Positions 1 to 8,388 of a stretch of 64,000 bases of DNA are shown in pieces. The translations under genes were made by a program, and so were the position numbers. Under the pieces are notes generated by a model, which had not been told where the DNA came from, made no database searches, and was given only the letters and a program-made list of their open reading frames with translations. The stretch spans positions 62,001 through 126,000 of the forward strand of contig NZ_JALJRY010000011.1 in assembly GCF_024519455.1 (NCBI RefSeq), read 5' to 3'. Source of the DNA: Streptomyces sp. STR69. Lineage in GTDB: Bacteria; Actinomycetota; Actinomycetes; Streptomycetales; Streptomycetaceae. Positions within the stretch are counted from its first letter, which is position 1. The number at the start of each line of letters is the position of its first letter.

Positions 1-328
1 AGGTGGCCAGCGCCGCGGTGACCAGGCCGTAGGTGGTGATGCCGACGACCATCACCACCGAGCCGACGACGCGGCCCCACAGTGTGACCGGGTAGAAGTC
101 GCCGTACCCGACCGTCGTCGCCGTCTCGATCGACCACCACAGGGCCCTCGAGTATGTCGTCAGGTTGGCGCCGCGGGCTCCGTGTTCGGCGGCGACCACG
201 GCCCACGAGCCGACGAGCATCACCACGCCGAGGACCGCCGTCGCCGCGCCCGCCGCCTTGAGATGAAGCGAGCGGCCCTCGCGGCCGAGCAGCAACTCGA
301 CCGCCCTGGTGAGGAATCCGGGCAGCAT
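1..328 (-). CDS. potassium channel family protein (partial, N-terminal 109 residues)
   Basis: The reverse strand opens with ATG at 328 and runs off the left edge, so only the N-terminal part is present. A first hydrophobic segment (about residues 24-46) is followed by a pore loop holding TVGYGD at residues 72-77, the canonical K+ selectivity filter, and then a second hydrophobic segment (about 86-108). This is the two-helix pore layout of Ion_trans_2 channels. Any C-terminal regulatory domain (RCK/TrkA-N) lies outside the window. The role is passive K+ conductance across the plasma membrane. Direct reading of the filter makes the family assignment strong; gating and ligand cannot be judged. 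Confidence 0.9.
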   Translation of the reverse strand, partial: MLPGFLTRAVELLLGREGRSLHLKAAGAATAVLGVVMLVGSWAVVAAEHGARGANLTTYSRALWWSIETATTVGYGDFYPVTLWGRVVGSVVMVVGITTYGLVTAALAT

Positions 329-493
329 GGTCACTCCTTCGCGTCACGGTGCCGGGGCCTGGGGCCAGTGTCGGGGCGGGCGGGGGTGCGGGCATGCCGG
401 ACGGGGCGTTCGAGTTGCCGTACGACCTGCGGCGTTGTGCGCTGGAGGGCCGGGCGGCCCGACCCGTCCGCCCACGAGACGGAGGACCGTGCC

Positions 494-841
494 ATGACGG
501 CGGAACCCCGAGCCGTTCCCGAGACCTTCGCGTTCACCTGCGGTGACTGCGGCCATTCCTGGGAGGCCACCTTCCAGGTCATGTTCTTCACCGACCCGAC
601 CGACGCCTCCGGCCTGACCACGCAGGAGTACGTCGACGAGGAGGGCAGGGCCATGAGGTCACCGCTCGCCGACGCGGTCTGCCCGAAGTGCGGCGGGCGC
701 ACGGTGCATGTGCTGGAGGCCGGGCTCGCCGAACGGGCGCGCCGCGCGGAACACGAACCCCGACAGCACCACGAGCGCCGTCTGCATCTGCCGCACCGGC
801 ATTCCGGCCCGTCCGAGCCGCCGCCGGACGGCGCACCCTGA
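494..841 (+). CDS. hypothetical zinc-ribbon protein
   Basis: This 115-residue protein starts at ATG 494, 8 bases after a GGAGG ribosome site; the open frame extends upstream but without a comparable site. It has two CxxC pairs, CGDC (C16, C19) and CPKC (C63, C66), separated by about 45 residues, which is the pattern of a split zinc ribbon. The last 35 residues are rich in His, Arg and Pro and look disordered. No catalytic motif is visible. It stands alone between the K+ channel (divergent) and a lipoprotein. I do not recognise a named family; a metal-binding structural or nucleic-acid-binding role is only inference. Confidence 0.7.
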   Translation: MTAEPRAVPETFAFTCGDCGHSWEATFQVMFFTDPTDASGLTTQEYVDEEGRAMRSPLADAVCPKCGGRTVHVLEAGLAERARRAEHEPRQHHERRLHLPHRHSGPSEPPPDGAP

Positions 842-938
842 CAACCACACCTCCCACCCGAACGGCCCCCTGCGTTGGAGGGCCGGGCGGCCCGATGGTG
901 CCCTGAGGGGGACTGCCACTCCTCCTGGAGGCCCCGCC

Positions 939-1793
939 ATGCACCGTCGCCCGTCCTCCCGCCCCGTCCGTGTCCTCGGCGCAGCCCTGGCGGCGGGCAC
1001 GCTGCTGACCTGCGCGGCCTGCTCCGGCGGCAGCGGCGGTGCCGGCGGTGCCGGCGGTGACAGCGCATCGGACGTCGCCGCCTCCCCGCTCGCCGCCGAG
1101 TCCCCGCTCGCCTCGCCCCGTACCGGGAAGTCCGCCGCACCCGCCCTCACCGAGGCGGGAGCCAAGGCCGCGCTGATCACCGAGGCCGACCTGGAGGACA
1201 ACTGGACCCGGGTCAAGGACGCCGCCACCTGGGCCGACAAGCTCGTGATCGGCAAGGTCGACGTCGGCGCCCTCCTCACCGCGAAGACGAACGCCGCCGA
1301 CTGCCAGAAACTGCTCGACGCGCTCTACGGCGACGATCTCCTCGGCAAGCCGTCCGGCGCGTCCGCGCTGACCGGGTTCGAGCAGAGCGAGTCCCGGCTG
1401 CTTTACCAGGTCGCCGCCTACGACCGCGCCCGGCTCGGCACTTCCCTGAACTGGCTGAAGACGCTGCCGGTGAAGTGCGACCAGTTCACCGCGACCGACT
1501 CCAAGGGCGGCCGGCGCACGGTCCAGGTCATCGAGAACGAGGTGCCCGCCGTGGGCGACGCCCGGCAGGGTCTCCAGGTGACCGTCACGAGCACGGGCGC
1601 CGCCCAACCCACCATGCTCACCCTGGAGTTGGCCGTCGTCCGGGTCGGCACCGACGCGATCACCGTCATGTCGGGCGGCCTTGGGGGCACGGAGTCCGAC
1701 ACGACCGAGGCCGCCGTGCGGCAGGGCACCTCGCACCTGAAGGACGTCCTGGCGGGCCGGACGCCGCCCGCCCAACCCGGCAACCTGGACTGA
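939..1793 (+). CDS. secreted lipoprotein of unknown function
   Basis: This 284-residue protein has a positively charged N-terminus, a hydrophobic stretch and a Cys-containing lipobox-like end (LLTCAAC, C25 or C28), followed by a Gly/Ser-rich linker. It is predicted to be exported and lipid-anchored. The start at ATG 939 follows CTGGAGG; earlier in-frame codons lack an export signal. The mature part (about residues 65-284) is soluble, with several Asp/Lys-rich segments and one Cys pair (the Cys of NAADCQK and that of VKCDQF). It resembles the many actinobacterial sensor-like lipoproteins of unknown function. No enzyme motif is visible, and the neighbours give no functional hint. Confidence 0.75.
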   Translation: MHRRPSSRPVRVLGAALAAGTLLTCAACSGGSGGAGGAGGDSASDVAASPLAAESPLASPRTGKSAAPALTEAGAKAALITEADLEDNWTRVKDAATWADKLVIGKVDVGALLTAKTNAADCQKLLDALYGDDLLGKPSGASALTGFEQSESRLLYQVAAYDRARLGTSLNWLKTLPVKCDQFTATDSKGGRRTVQVIENEVPAVGDARQGLQVTVTSTGAAQPTMLTLELAVVRVGTDAITVMSGGLGGTESDTTEAAVRQGTSHLKDVLAGRTPPAQPGNLD

Positions 1794-1905
1794 CAGTTCG
1801 CCGTCCCCGAAGAACATGTGCCCCATCGTCGCGAACCCTTGGGCCGGGTGATCGACCGGCGGCACAATGGCGGGGACGGCACCGCGGGCGACAAGGAGTC
1901 AAGAC

Positions 1906-2718
1906 GTGAGCGACAGCGACACTCCGGCAGAGGGACCGACCCGGCTCGACACCGCTGTGGCGCACAACGCGCGCGTATGGAACTACTGGATCGGCGGCGA
2001 GGACAACTACGAGATCGACCAACGGGTCGGCGAGCACGTCGCCGGCATGTTCCCGGTGATCCGTGAAGTGGCCCGCGCCGACCGGGACTTCCTCGGCCGG
2101 GCGGTGCGGTTCCTGGCCGGCGAGCGCGGGGTAGGGCAGTTCCTCGACCTCGGCACCGGACTGCCGAGCGTCGACAACACGCACGAGATCGCCCAGCGGA
2201 TCGCACCGGACGCGCGGATCGTGTACGTCGACAACGACCCGCTGGTGCTGGTCCACGCCCGCAAGCTGCTGACGAGCACCCCCGAGGGCGTCACCGACTA
2301 CATCGAAGCGGATGTGCGCGACCCGGCGTCGATCGTCCAACGCGCCACGGGCACCCTCGACTTCGAGCGTCCCGTCGCCGTGATGATGCTGGGCATCCTG
2401 AACTTCGTCCTCGACACCGAGGAGGCCCGGGAGGTCGTGCGCAACGTCATGACCGCGGTCCCCTCGGGCAGCTTCCTGGTCGTCACCCACCCCACCTTCG
2501 ACGCGGATCTCGGCGGCGAGGGCAACGTCCCGGCGATGGAGTTCTGGAACGAGAACGCCACTCCCCCGATCACCGCCCGCAGCCGCGCCGACATCGCCGC
2601 CTTCTTCGACGGCCTCGACCTCCTCGACCCCGGCCTGGTGCCGTGCTCGCAGTGGCGCCCGGACTCCGACTCCCCGGCCGTGGTACCGCAGTTCGGAGCG
2701 GTGGCCGTGAAACCCTGA
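1906..2718 (+). CDS. SAM-dependent methyltransferase (DUF574 family)
   Basis: This 270-residue protein carries the family signature NARVWNYWIGGEDNY (about residues 21-35). A Rossmann SAM-binding motif FLDLGTGLPS follows near residue 80 and an acidic YVDND segment near 115. This actinobacterial family (DUF574) is predicted to methylate small molecules; substrates are generally unknown. The GTG at 1906 is preferred because AAGGAG lies 9-14 bases upstream. An in-frame ATG at 1867 would add 13 residues but lacks a ribosome site. The protein is cytosolic. The gene sits just upstream of the glutamine-synthetase-like gene, separated by 40 bases, so cotranscription is possible. Confidence 0.85.
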   Translation: MSDSDTPAEGPTRLDTAVAHNARVWNYWIGGEDNYEIDQRVGEHVAGMFPVIREVARADRDFLGRAVRFLAGERGVGQFLDLGTGLPSVDNTHEIAQRIAPDARIVYVDNDPLVLVHARKLLTSTPEGVTDYIEADVRDPASIVQRATGTLDFERPVAVMMLGILNFVLDTEEAREVVRNVMTAVPSGSFLVVTHPTFDADLGGEGNVPAMEFWNENATPPITARSRADIAAFFDGLDLLDPGLVPCSQWRPDSDSPAVVPQFGAVAVKP

Positions 2719-2758
2719 CGGCGCAGCAGACCGCGCAGGACGCGACCGTGGAGGACGT

Positions 2759-4162
2759 ATGACCACCCTTGCCGACCCACTGCCCGGCGGACGCCCCGGC
2801 GAGGTCGAACGCGCCACCGCGCTGGCCACGGAGCTGACCGGGCGGGGGGTGCACGGGATCGTCCTGGCCTACGTCGACACCGCGGGCGTGGGCCGGGTGA
2901 AGACGGTCCCGACCGCGAAGCTCGCCTCGGCCGCGGCCTGGGGCGTCGGCATGTCCCCGGTGTTCGACACCTTCCTGGCGAACGACTCCATCGTCACCAC
3001 CGACGTCCTCGGATCACCGGACGGCGACCTGCGCCTGTACCCCGACCTCGACCAGCTGGCCGTCCTGTCCGGGCAGCCCGGCTGGGCCTGGGCGCCGGTC
3101 GACCGGATCACCCAGGAGGGCGAGCAACACCCGGGCTGCAGCCGCACGTTCCTGCGCCGCGTCGTCACGGACGCAGAGCGGCGGCACGGGATCACCTTCC
3201 GGGCGGGCATCGAGATCGAGTGGGCCCTCGGCCTGGACACGGCACCCGCCGGCGAGTTCGTGCCCGCCACGACGGGTCCGGCGTACAGCGCGACCCGGCA
3301 GGTCGAACTGAGCGACTACGGCGCCGAGTTGCTGTCGGCGCTGGCGACGCAGGGCGTGGACGTGGACCAGTTCCATCCCGAGTACGCGGCCGGGCAGTTC
3401 GAGCTGTCGGTCGGCGCGCTCGACCCGGTCGCGGCGGCCGACCGCAGTGTCCTGGTACGACAGACCGTGCGCGCGGTCTCCCAACGGCACGGCCTGCGCG
3501 CCTCGTTCACGCCGGCCGTCCTGGCCCGGGGCGTCGGCAACGGCGGGCACATCCACCTCTCGGCCTGGCGCGACGGCGCGAACCTGCACACCGGGGGCGA
3601 CCGGCGCTACGGCATGACGGCCGAGGCCGAGTCGTTCGCGGCCGGTGTCCTCGCCCGCCTCCCGGCCCTCACCGCCGTGACCGCGCCGAGCCCGGCCAGC
3701 TACTTCCGCCTCCAACCCTCCCAGTGCGCCGGGGTGTTCACCGCCTGGGGCCGGGAGACCCGCGAGGCCGCGGTGCGCGTCGTCACCGGCACGGCCGGCC
3801 TGCGCGCCCAGGGGGCGAACCTGGAGGTCAAGCCGGTCGACCTGGCCGCCAACCCCTATCTCGCCCTCGGCTGCCTGATCACCGCAGGACTCGACGGCCT
3901 CACCTCGTCCTCCCTCCTGCCCGAGGAGACCACCGGCGACCCCGCACACCTCGGCACGCCGGAGGCAACGGCCCGTGGTGTACGACGACTTCCGACCTCG
4001 CTGGTCGAGTCGGTCGCGGAGTTCCGCAAGGACGAGCTGCTGCGGGCCGCGCTGGACCCGGTGCTGGCGGATGCGGTGATCGCCGTACGACAGGGCGAGA
4101 TCGCGGCCGTGGCCGAGCTGGACGACGAGCGGATCGCGGCGGCCTACCGCTGGAAGTACTGA
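2759..4162 (+). CDS. glutamine-synthetase-like ATP-dependent ligase (gamma-glutamyl-amine ligase type)
   Basis: This 467-residue protein has the fold of type I glutamine synthetase. Metal-site glutamates are at E152/E154 (GIEIEW), E208 and E215 (HPEYAAGQFE), the histidines at H264/H266 (GHIHLS), and phosphate/glutamate-site arginines near 317 and 332-340. The usual E-x-R at the end of the active site reads E356-V-K358, so Lys replaces the conserved Arg. Such divergence, and a non-housekeeping context, is typical of GlnA-like ligases that glutamylate amines instead of ammonia. It is followed after 2 bases by an amidohydrolase gene, so the pair is clearly one transcription unit. The substrate cannot be deduced; polyamine or ethanolamine use is only analogy. 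Confidence 0.85.
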   Translation: MTTLADPLPGGRPGEVERATALATELTGRGVHGIVLAYVDTAGVGRVKTVPTAKLASAAAWGVGMSPVFDTFLANDSIVTTDVLGSPDGDLRLYPDLDQLAVLSGQPGWAWAPVDRITQEGEQHPGCSRTFLRRVVTDAERRHGITFRAGIEIEWALGLDTAPAGEFVPATTGPAYSATRQVELSDYGAELLSALATQGVDVDQFHPEYAAGQFELSVGALDPVAAADRSVLVRQTVRAVSQRHGLRASFTPAVLARGVGNGGHIHLSAWRDGANLHTGGDRRYGMTAEAESFAAGVLARLPALTAVTAPSPASYFRLQPSQCAGVFTAWGRETREAAVRVVTGTAGLRAQGANLEVKPVDLAANPYLALGCLITAGLDGLTSSSLLPEETTGDPAHLGTPEATARGVRRLPTSLVESVAEFRKDELLRAALDPVLADAVIAVRQGEIAAVAELDDERIAAAYRWKY

Positions 4163-4164
4163 GG

Positions 4165-5304
4165 ATGGGCACCGGACCGGTCCACGAGGCGCTCGCCGCG
4201 CTGGAGTTGGTGGACCACCACTGCCACGGAGTCGTCACCGAGGACCTGGACCGGACGGCCTTCGAGTCGCTGCTCACCGAGGGGGACGTCTGGCCCGGCA
4301 GCGGGATCTCACCGTTCGACAGCCCGGTCGGGATCGCCGTACGCCGTTACTGCGCACCCCTGTTGGACCTGGAGCGGCACGCGCCCGCCGACGAATACCT
4401 CGCCCGGCGCGCCGAGTTGGGCCCGGGCGAGGTCAACCGGCGTTTCCTCGCCGCTGCCGGGACCGGGGTGTTCTGCGTCGACACGGGATTCGCCCCGCAC
4501 TCCGTCACCACGCCCGCCGAACTCGCCGGGGCGGCGGGCGCGGTGGCCCACGAGGTCGTACGGCTCGAAACCGTCGCGGAGGGGGTGGCCGCGCGGGGTG
4601 TCGAGCCGGACGGGTATGCCGACGCCTTTCGGGCCGCCGCCCTTGACGCGGTGCGGCGGCCGGGGGTGGTGGGGGTGAAGTCGGTGGCCGCGTACCGGAC
4701 CGGGTTCGATCTCGACCCGGCCAGGCCCTCGGATGCGGAGGTGACCCGGGCGGCCCGCGGCTGGCTGGTCCGCGGTGGTCGCCTCGAAGACCCGGTGCTC
4801 ATGCGGGAGTTGCTGTGGACCGCGGTCGACCTGGGACTCCCCCTCCAGCTCCACACGGGCTTCGGCGACAACGACATCCGGCTGCACCGCGCGGACCCCG
4901 CCCTCCTCACGGACTGGCTGCACCTGACCGCCGGCACGATCCCGGTGCTGCTCCTGCACTGCTGGCCGTACCAGCGCCAGGCCGGCTACCTGGCGGCCGT
5001 CTTCGAGCGGGTGTACCTGGATGTCGGACTCACCCTGCATCATGTAGGTCCGGTCCGGGCTCGGACGGTACTGGCTGAGGCGCTGGAGATCACACCCTTC
5101 CGCAAACTGCTGTACAGCTCCGACGCCTATGGTCTGGCCGAGTTCTACGGGCTCGGCGCGCTGGCGTTCCGCCGGGGTCTGGGGGATCTGCTCCAGGACC
5201 GGGTGGACGACGGCGAACTGGGCCTGCCCGACGCGCTGCGACTGGCGCGCTGGGCGGGAGCGGACAACGCCCGCCGGGTCTACCGGCTATCCGACGGACA
5301 CTGA
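4165..5304 (+). CDS. amidohydrolase family protein paired with the glutamine-synthetase-like gene
   Basis: This 379-residue protein starts at ATG 4165, two bases after the preceding stop. The N-terminus holds DHHCH (residues 17-21), giving the HxH metal pair of amidohydrolases. Later come LQLHTGFGD, LLHCWPY with a further metal-ligand His, and YSSDA with the catalytic Asp near the C-terminus. It belongs to the amidohydrolase-2 superfamily, which hydrolyses C-N or decarboxylates C-C bonds. A natural reading is that it cleaves a gamma-glutamyl or related amide produced by, or competing with, the adjacent ligase. The same two domains, amidohydrolase then GS, are fused in fungal FluG; here they are separate and in the opposite order. 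Confidence 0.85.
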   Translation: MGTGPVHEALAALELVDHHCHGVVTEDLDRTAFESLLTEGDVWPGSGISPFDSPVGIAVRRYCAPLLDLERHAPADEYLARRAELGPGEVNRRFLAAAGTGVFCVDTGFAPHSVTTPAELAGAAGAVAHEVVRLETVAEGVAARGVEPDGYADAFRAAALDAVRRPGVVGVKSVAAYRTGFDLDPARPSDAEVTRAARGWLVRGGRLEDPVLMRELLWTAVDLGLPLQLHTGFGDNDIRLHRADPALLTDWLHLTAGTIPVLLLHCWPYQRQAGYLAAVFERVYLDVGLTLHHVGPVRARTVLAEALEITPFRKLLYSSDAYGLAEFYGLGALAFRRGLGDLLQDRVDDGELGLPDALRLARWAGADNARRVYRLSDGH

Positions 5305-5307
5305 AAG

Positions 5308-5313
5308 TATGAT
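5308..5313 (+). promoter_or_regulatory. -10 element for a possible leaderless mRNA
   Basis: TATGAT ends 6 bases before the ATG at 5320. With a normal start distance, transcription would begin at or next to the start codon, and no ribosome-binding site is present. A clear -35 is not visible. Confidence 0.5.
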
Positions 5314-5319
5314 CAAGCA

Positions 5320-5856
5320 ATGTCTGACATGACCGATACCACGCCCGGTTGGCTGTCCGCCGACGACCTCGAACAGGCACGCGCCCGCATGCCGATCCTG
5401 TACGTCGAGGCGGTGCCCGTCCGCGTCGACGACAGCGGCGAGGTGACCAGCATCGGCCTGCTGCTGCGCATCGGCCCTGACGGCACGGTGAACCGCACCC
5501 TGGTCTCCGGCCGCGTGCTGCACCACGAGCGGGTCCGCGACGCCCTGCTGCGCCACCTGGAGAAGGACCTCGGCCCGGTCGCGCTGCCCCGCATCCCGGC
5601 CTCGCTGCAGCCGTTCACGGTCGCCGAGTACTTCCCGACGCACGGCGTCACCCCGTACCACGACCCCCGGCAGCACGCGGTGTCCCTCGCCTACGTCGTG
5701 CCGGTCACCGGCGACTGCCGCCCCCGCCAGGACGCCCTCGACCTCGTGTGGTTCAGCCCGGAGGAGGCCGCCTCGGAGGCGCTGCGCAGCGAGATGCCGG
5801 GCGGGCACGGGGTGTTGCTCAAGCAGGCGCTGGCCCATGTGGGCTGCGTGTCCTGA
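5320..5856 (+). CDS. Nudix-fold protein with degenerate Nudix box (DUF4916-like)
   Basis: This 178-residue protein resembles the Streptomyces Nudix family proteins of the DUF4916 type. The Nudix box position is recognisable in GRVLHHERVRDALLRHL and the following EKDLG. Spacing from the first Gly to the first Glu and then the Arg is kept, but the essential REUxEE core reads RHLEKD. At least two of the metal-binding glutamates are therefore replaced. Canonical pyrophosphohydrolase activity is doubtful; a binding or regulatory role is possible. It lies 15 bases after the amidohydrolase, yet has its own candidate -10, so it may be both read through and independently transcribed as a leaderless message. 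Confidence 0.75.
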   Translation: MSDMTDTTPGWLSADDLEQARARMPILYVEAVPVRVDDSGEVTSIGLLLRIGPDGTVNRTLVSGRVLHHERVRDALLRHLEKDLGPVALPRIPASLQPFTVAEYFPTHGVTPYHDPRQHAVSLAYVVPVTGDCRPRQDALDLVWFSPEEAASEALRSEMPGGHGVLLKQALAHVGCVS

Positions 5857-5875
5857 CCGGGACGGCCACCGCGGC

Positions 5876-6208
5876 TCAGGCAGTGTCGCCCGGGCTGCGC
5901 TGACTGCTGCCGGGTTCGCCGTTGTCGCGCCGCCACTCGACGACCAACTCGTCCTTGGTGCCGAAACGGACCAGATGCCGCCCCACCACGTCTTCCAGCC
6001 GATCGAGGAACTCGGGCTCCGCCTCCACCGCGAGCAGCAACGCCCCCTCGGTGGCGGTCAGCGATCCTGTGCCGTCCTGGAAGACGAGACGCCCCTCCCC
6101 GGTCTCCTCGTCCCAACTGGTCTCGCTGCGGCGGCCCAGGTGGGAGGCGAGTTGTTTGGCGTAGCGCTGCGGTCGGTCGGTGACGACGCGGGCTTCCGAT
6201 CGGGACAT
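5876..6208 (-). CDS. DUF2218-like protein
   Basis: This 110-residue protein starts at MSRSEARV; CTGGAG lies about 7 bases upstream of the ATG at 6208. The sequence (DRPQRYAKQLASHLGRR, then a strand-rich middle and DRLEDVVGRHLVRFG) matches the small DUF2218 proteins, which are common in actinobacteria and often lie near siderophore or transport genes. It is cytosolic with no membrane segment or catalytic motif. It converges with the Nudix-like gene, leaving only 19 bases between stops. Function is unknown. Confidence 0.75.
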   Translation of the reverse strand: MSRSEARVVTDRPQRYAKQLASHLGRRSETSWDEETGEGRLVFQDGTGSLTATEGALLLAVEAEPEFLDRLEDVVGRHLVRFGTKDELVVEWRRDNGEPGSSQRSPGDTA

Positions 6209-6345
6209 GACGGCTCCAGGGTGACGGAGGTGCACAACGACTCGATGGTGCCGGAGAGTCGGGCCGACCGCACTGACACGACACCCGGCACGCTCCGAAA
6301 CGTATGGATGCCGTCCCGGTCGCCTTCCCCGGCTTTCGCCGTACG

Positions 6346-8121
6346 TCAGCTCTTGCCCTTGGTGACCACCCACTTGCGGCCCACCCAGTTGCCGACCGTC
6401 TCGTAGCCGGAGCGGAAGGAGCCGAGCCAGTTGAGCTTGAGGCCGGCCTCGGCGGTCGACTTGACGGGGGTGTAGCTGCTCGCGTCGGTGTCCGGACCGC
6501 CCGTGGTGTTCTTCGCGTAGTACGGGAACGGGTAGACCGGGCGCGAGGCGGTGGTGTTGCCGCTGCTGTCCACCGACCTGGTCGTCAGACTCGCCGGGGC
6601 GTCGCCCTGGGTGACCCAGTCGGTGATCGCGGTCAGCGCGTCGAAGGTGTTCGGGCCCTGGCCGCCGCCGCAGTGCGCGACGCCCGGGAGCAGGAACAGC
6701 CGGGCGAAGGACTTGGTGGCCGCCTCGCCGCCGACGGCCTTCTCAACCGCCTTGTAGTAGGCCATCGTTCCCACGGCCGGGATGTGCTGGTCGCCGAGAC
6801 CGTGCCAGAGGACGATCTTGCCGCCGGCCTTCTTGAACGCGGTGAGGTCGGGGTCGGTGGCGTCGTACATGCCCTCGTTGGGCCGCATCACCTTGGCGTA
6901 GTAGGCGGCCGTGAACTTGATGTCCTTGTAGGTCAGGGCCGGTTGGGGGCTGTCGAAGATCTGGTAGCGCAGGGTCTCCCGGACGAAGCTGATGTCGCCG
7001 CTGGCGCCGGTCGCGGTGGCCGGGGTGATGATGCCGGCCCAGTTCAGCTCGGAGCCGCGCAACTGGTAGCCCGGGTAGAGGAGTTGGCCGTGGTCCTCGG
7101 TCGGGCCCGCGTAGATGCGGCGCAGGGTGGTGACCTGGTCGTCGGTCAGGCAGTACGCGTCGGACGTCGAGGTCTGGCCGGTCTTGCACTGGATGGTGCC
7201 GGGGTCCCAGGTGCAGCTGAGCGGGTCGGCGATGATGCCGTCGGCGGGGGCGCCGCAGCCCTTGAGGACGGCCGTGTGGAGGTCGGCGAGGTCGGCGTTG
7301 GTGATCGTCGCCGGGCCGCCGTTCAGGTACACGGACTGGGCGGTCCAGGCGTGCGAGAAGGTGTTCAGCGCGGTGAAGTTGTTGGCCGGGGCGCCGGCGA
7401 TGATGCCGTCGAAGTCGGTCGGGTAGCGCTGGGCCTCGGTGAGGGCCTGGTGGCCGCCCTGGGAGCAGCCGTCGAAGTAGGAGTGGGTGGCGGCCCGGCC
7501 GTAGTACTGCTCGATGATCGCCTTGGCCGCCCGGACCAGTTCGTGGTCGGACTTGTAGCCGAAGTCGGCGCTCAGGGTGGGGTCGGTGGAGAAGAGGCCG
7601 CCGCCCTGGTAGTGGCCCTCGTCGCTGGAGGCGACGGCGAAGGCGCCGGTGGTCAGCGGGACGCAGCCGGTCGAGGCGGGAGCGCTGGTGACGTTGGTGT
7701 TGCCGCACAGGCCACCGCAGCCGACCTGGAGGTAGTTGGCCTGCCAGCCGGTCTCGGGGAGTTTGATCTCGAAGTGGAGTTGCGGGGCGATGACGCCCTT
7801 GACGTCACAAGCCGCCCAGTTGCCAAGGGTGTTGGCGCTCGCGGCGAGTTCGGTGGCCGAGCTGATCTCGAAGGGCACACCGGGGACGGCGGCGGCCAGG
7901 TCGAGTTGGGCGACGCCGGAGCAGGACATGGCAGGTGCGATGCCCGAGGTCGAGGTACTCGCCGAAACGGCCTTCGCCGAGGCCGAGTCGGCGGCCTGCG
8001 CACCGCCGATGGCACTGTTGGCCAGCACCAGGCTCGCCCCGATCACCAGGGCGACGGCCGCCGCGAGGGCGGCCAGGAAGGTCGCCGAATTCCACCGACA
8101 CCATCGGAACAGCTTGGGCAT
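6346..8121 (-). CDS. secreted tannase / feruloyl esterase family hydrolase
   Basis: This 591-residue protein has an N-terminal export signal or membrane anchor (basic start, hydrophobic residues 13-34, Ala-x-Ala near 44). The body is an alpha/beta hydrolase of the tannase family. The nucleophile Ser220 sits in GCSQGG, the Asp is D444 in LWHGLGDQH, and the His is H483 in GVAHCGGG. Paired cysteines (for example in GCGGLCG and near the nucleophile) fit the disulfide-stabilised catalytic site known in this family. Members release ferulic, gallic or related aromatic acids from esters outside the cell. The gene is divergent from an MFS exporter across an operator-rich gap, suggesting joint control by an aromatic compound. 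Confidence 0.88.
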   Translation of the reverse strand: MPKLFRWCRWNSATFLAALAAAVALVIGASLVLANSAIGGAQAADSASAKAVSASTSTSGIAPAMSCSGVAQLDLAAAVPGVPFEISSATELAASANTLGNWAACDVKGVIAPQLHFEIKLPETGWQANYLQVGCGGLCGNTNVTSAPASTGCVPLTTGAFAVASSDEGHYQGGGLFSTDPTLSADFGYKSDHELVRAAKAIIEQYYGRAATHSYFDGCSQGGHQALTEAQRYPTDFDGIIAGAPANNFTALNTFSHAWTAQSVYLNGGPATITNADLADLHTAVLKGCGAPADGIIADPLSCTWDPGTIQCKTGQTSTSDAYCLTDDQVTTLRRIYAGPTEDHGQLLYPGYQLRGSELNWAGIITPATATGASGDISFVRETLRYQIFDSPQPALTYKDIKFTAAYYAKVMRPNEGMYDATDPDLTAFKKAGGKIVLWHGLGDQHIPAVGTMAYYKAVEKAVGGEAATKSFARLFLLPGVAHCGGGQGPNTFDALTAITDWVTQGDAPASLTTRSVDSSGNTTASRPVYPFPYYAKNTTGGPDTDASSYTPVKSTAEAGLKLNWLGSFRSGYETVGNWVGRKWVVTKGKS

Positions 8122-8201
8122 GCTGGGTACTCCGTTCGCTCGCCGGATGAGGGGTCGTGCGGCGGCACGGCGAGGAACGTAGCTCTCCCTTAATCCGTAG
8201 G

Positions 8202-8221
8202 CAATAGCGTCGACTCTATTG
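8202..8221. promoter_or_regulatory. 20-bp near-perfect palindrome, likely operator
   Basis: CAATAGCGTCGACTCTATTG is symmetric in 9 of 10 base pairs; only 8208/8215 mismatch. It lies 81-100 bases upstream of the tannase-like gene and about 168 bases before the MFS gene, in a locally AT-richer stretch. The form suits a dimeric repressor of the GntR, IclR or MarR kind, but the protein is not identified. Confidence 0.6.
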
Positions 8222-8324
8222 TTGACGATTTCGTCGAAGACTTGGCCCGATACCGCTGACCAGGGCCGGAGCCGACGCTCGCCACAACGTTAGCTTTCTT
8301 TCTGCGCAACTTATTGATTGTACC

Positions 8325-8336
8325 GACCGTTAGGTC
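8325..8336. promoter_or_regulatory. inverted repeat GACC-N4-GGTC before the MFS gene
   Basis: GACCGTTAGGTC is a 4+4+4 inverted repeat about 52 bases before the MFS start, within the AT-richest part of the gap. Its size and placement fit a TetR-type operator over the promoter. Short arms limit confidence. Confidence 0.4.
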
Positions 8337-8388
8337 TAATTTATCGGCTCTCTGGACCTTCGCTCCGCTCACTTACGGAAGGCCGCCG

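Noticed and set aside
8190..8372. Small reverse frame in the tannase-MFS gap
   Set aside because: The gap is operator-rich, AT-richer than coding DNA here, and the frame has no ribosome site or family.
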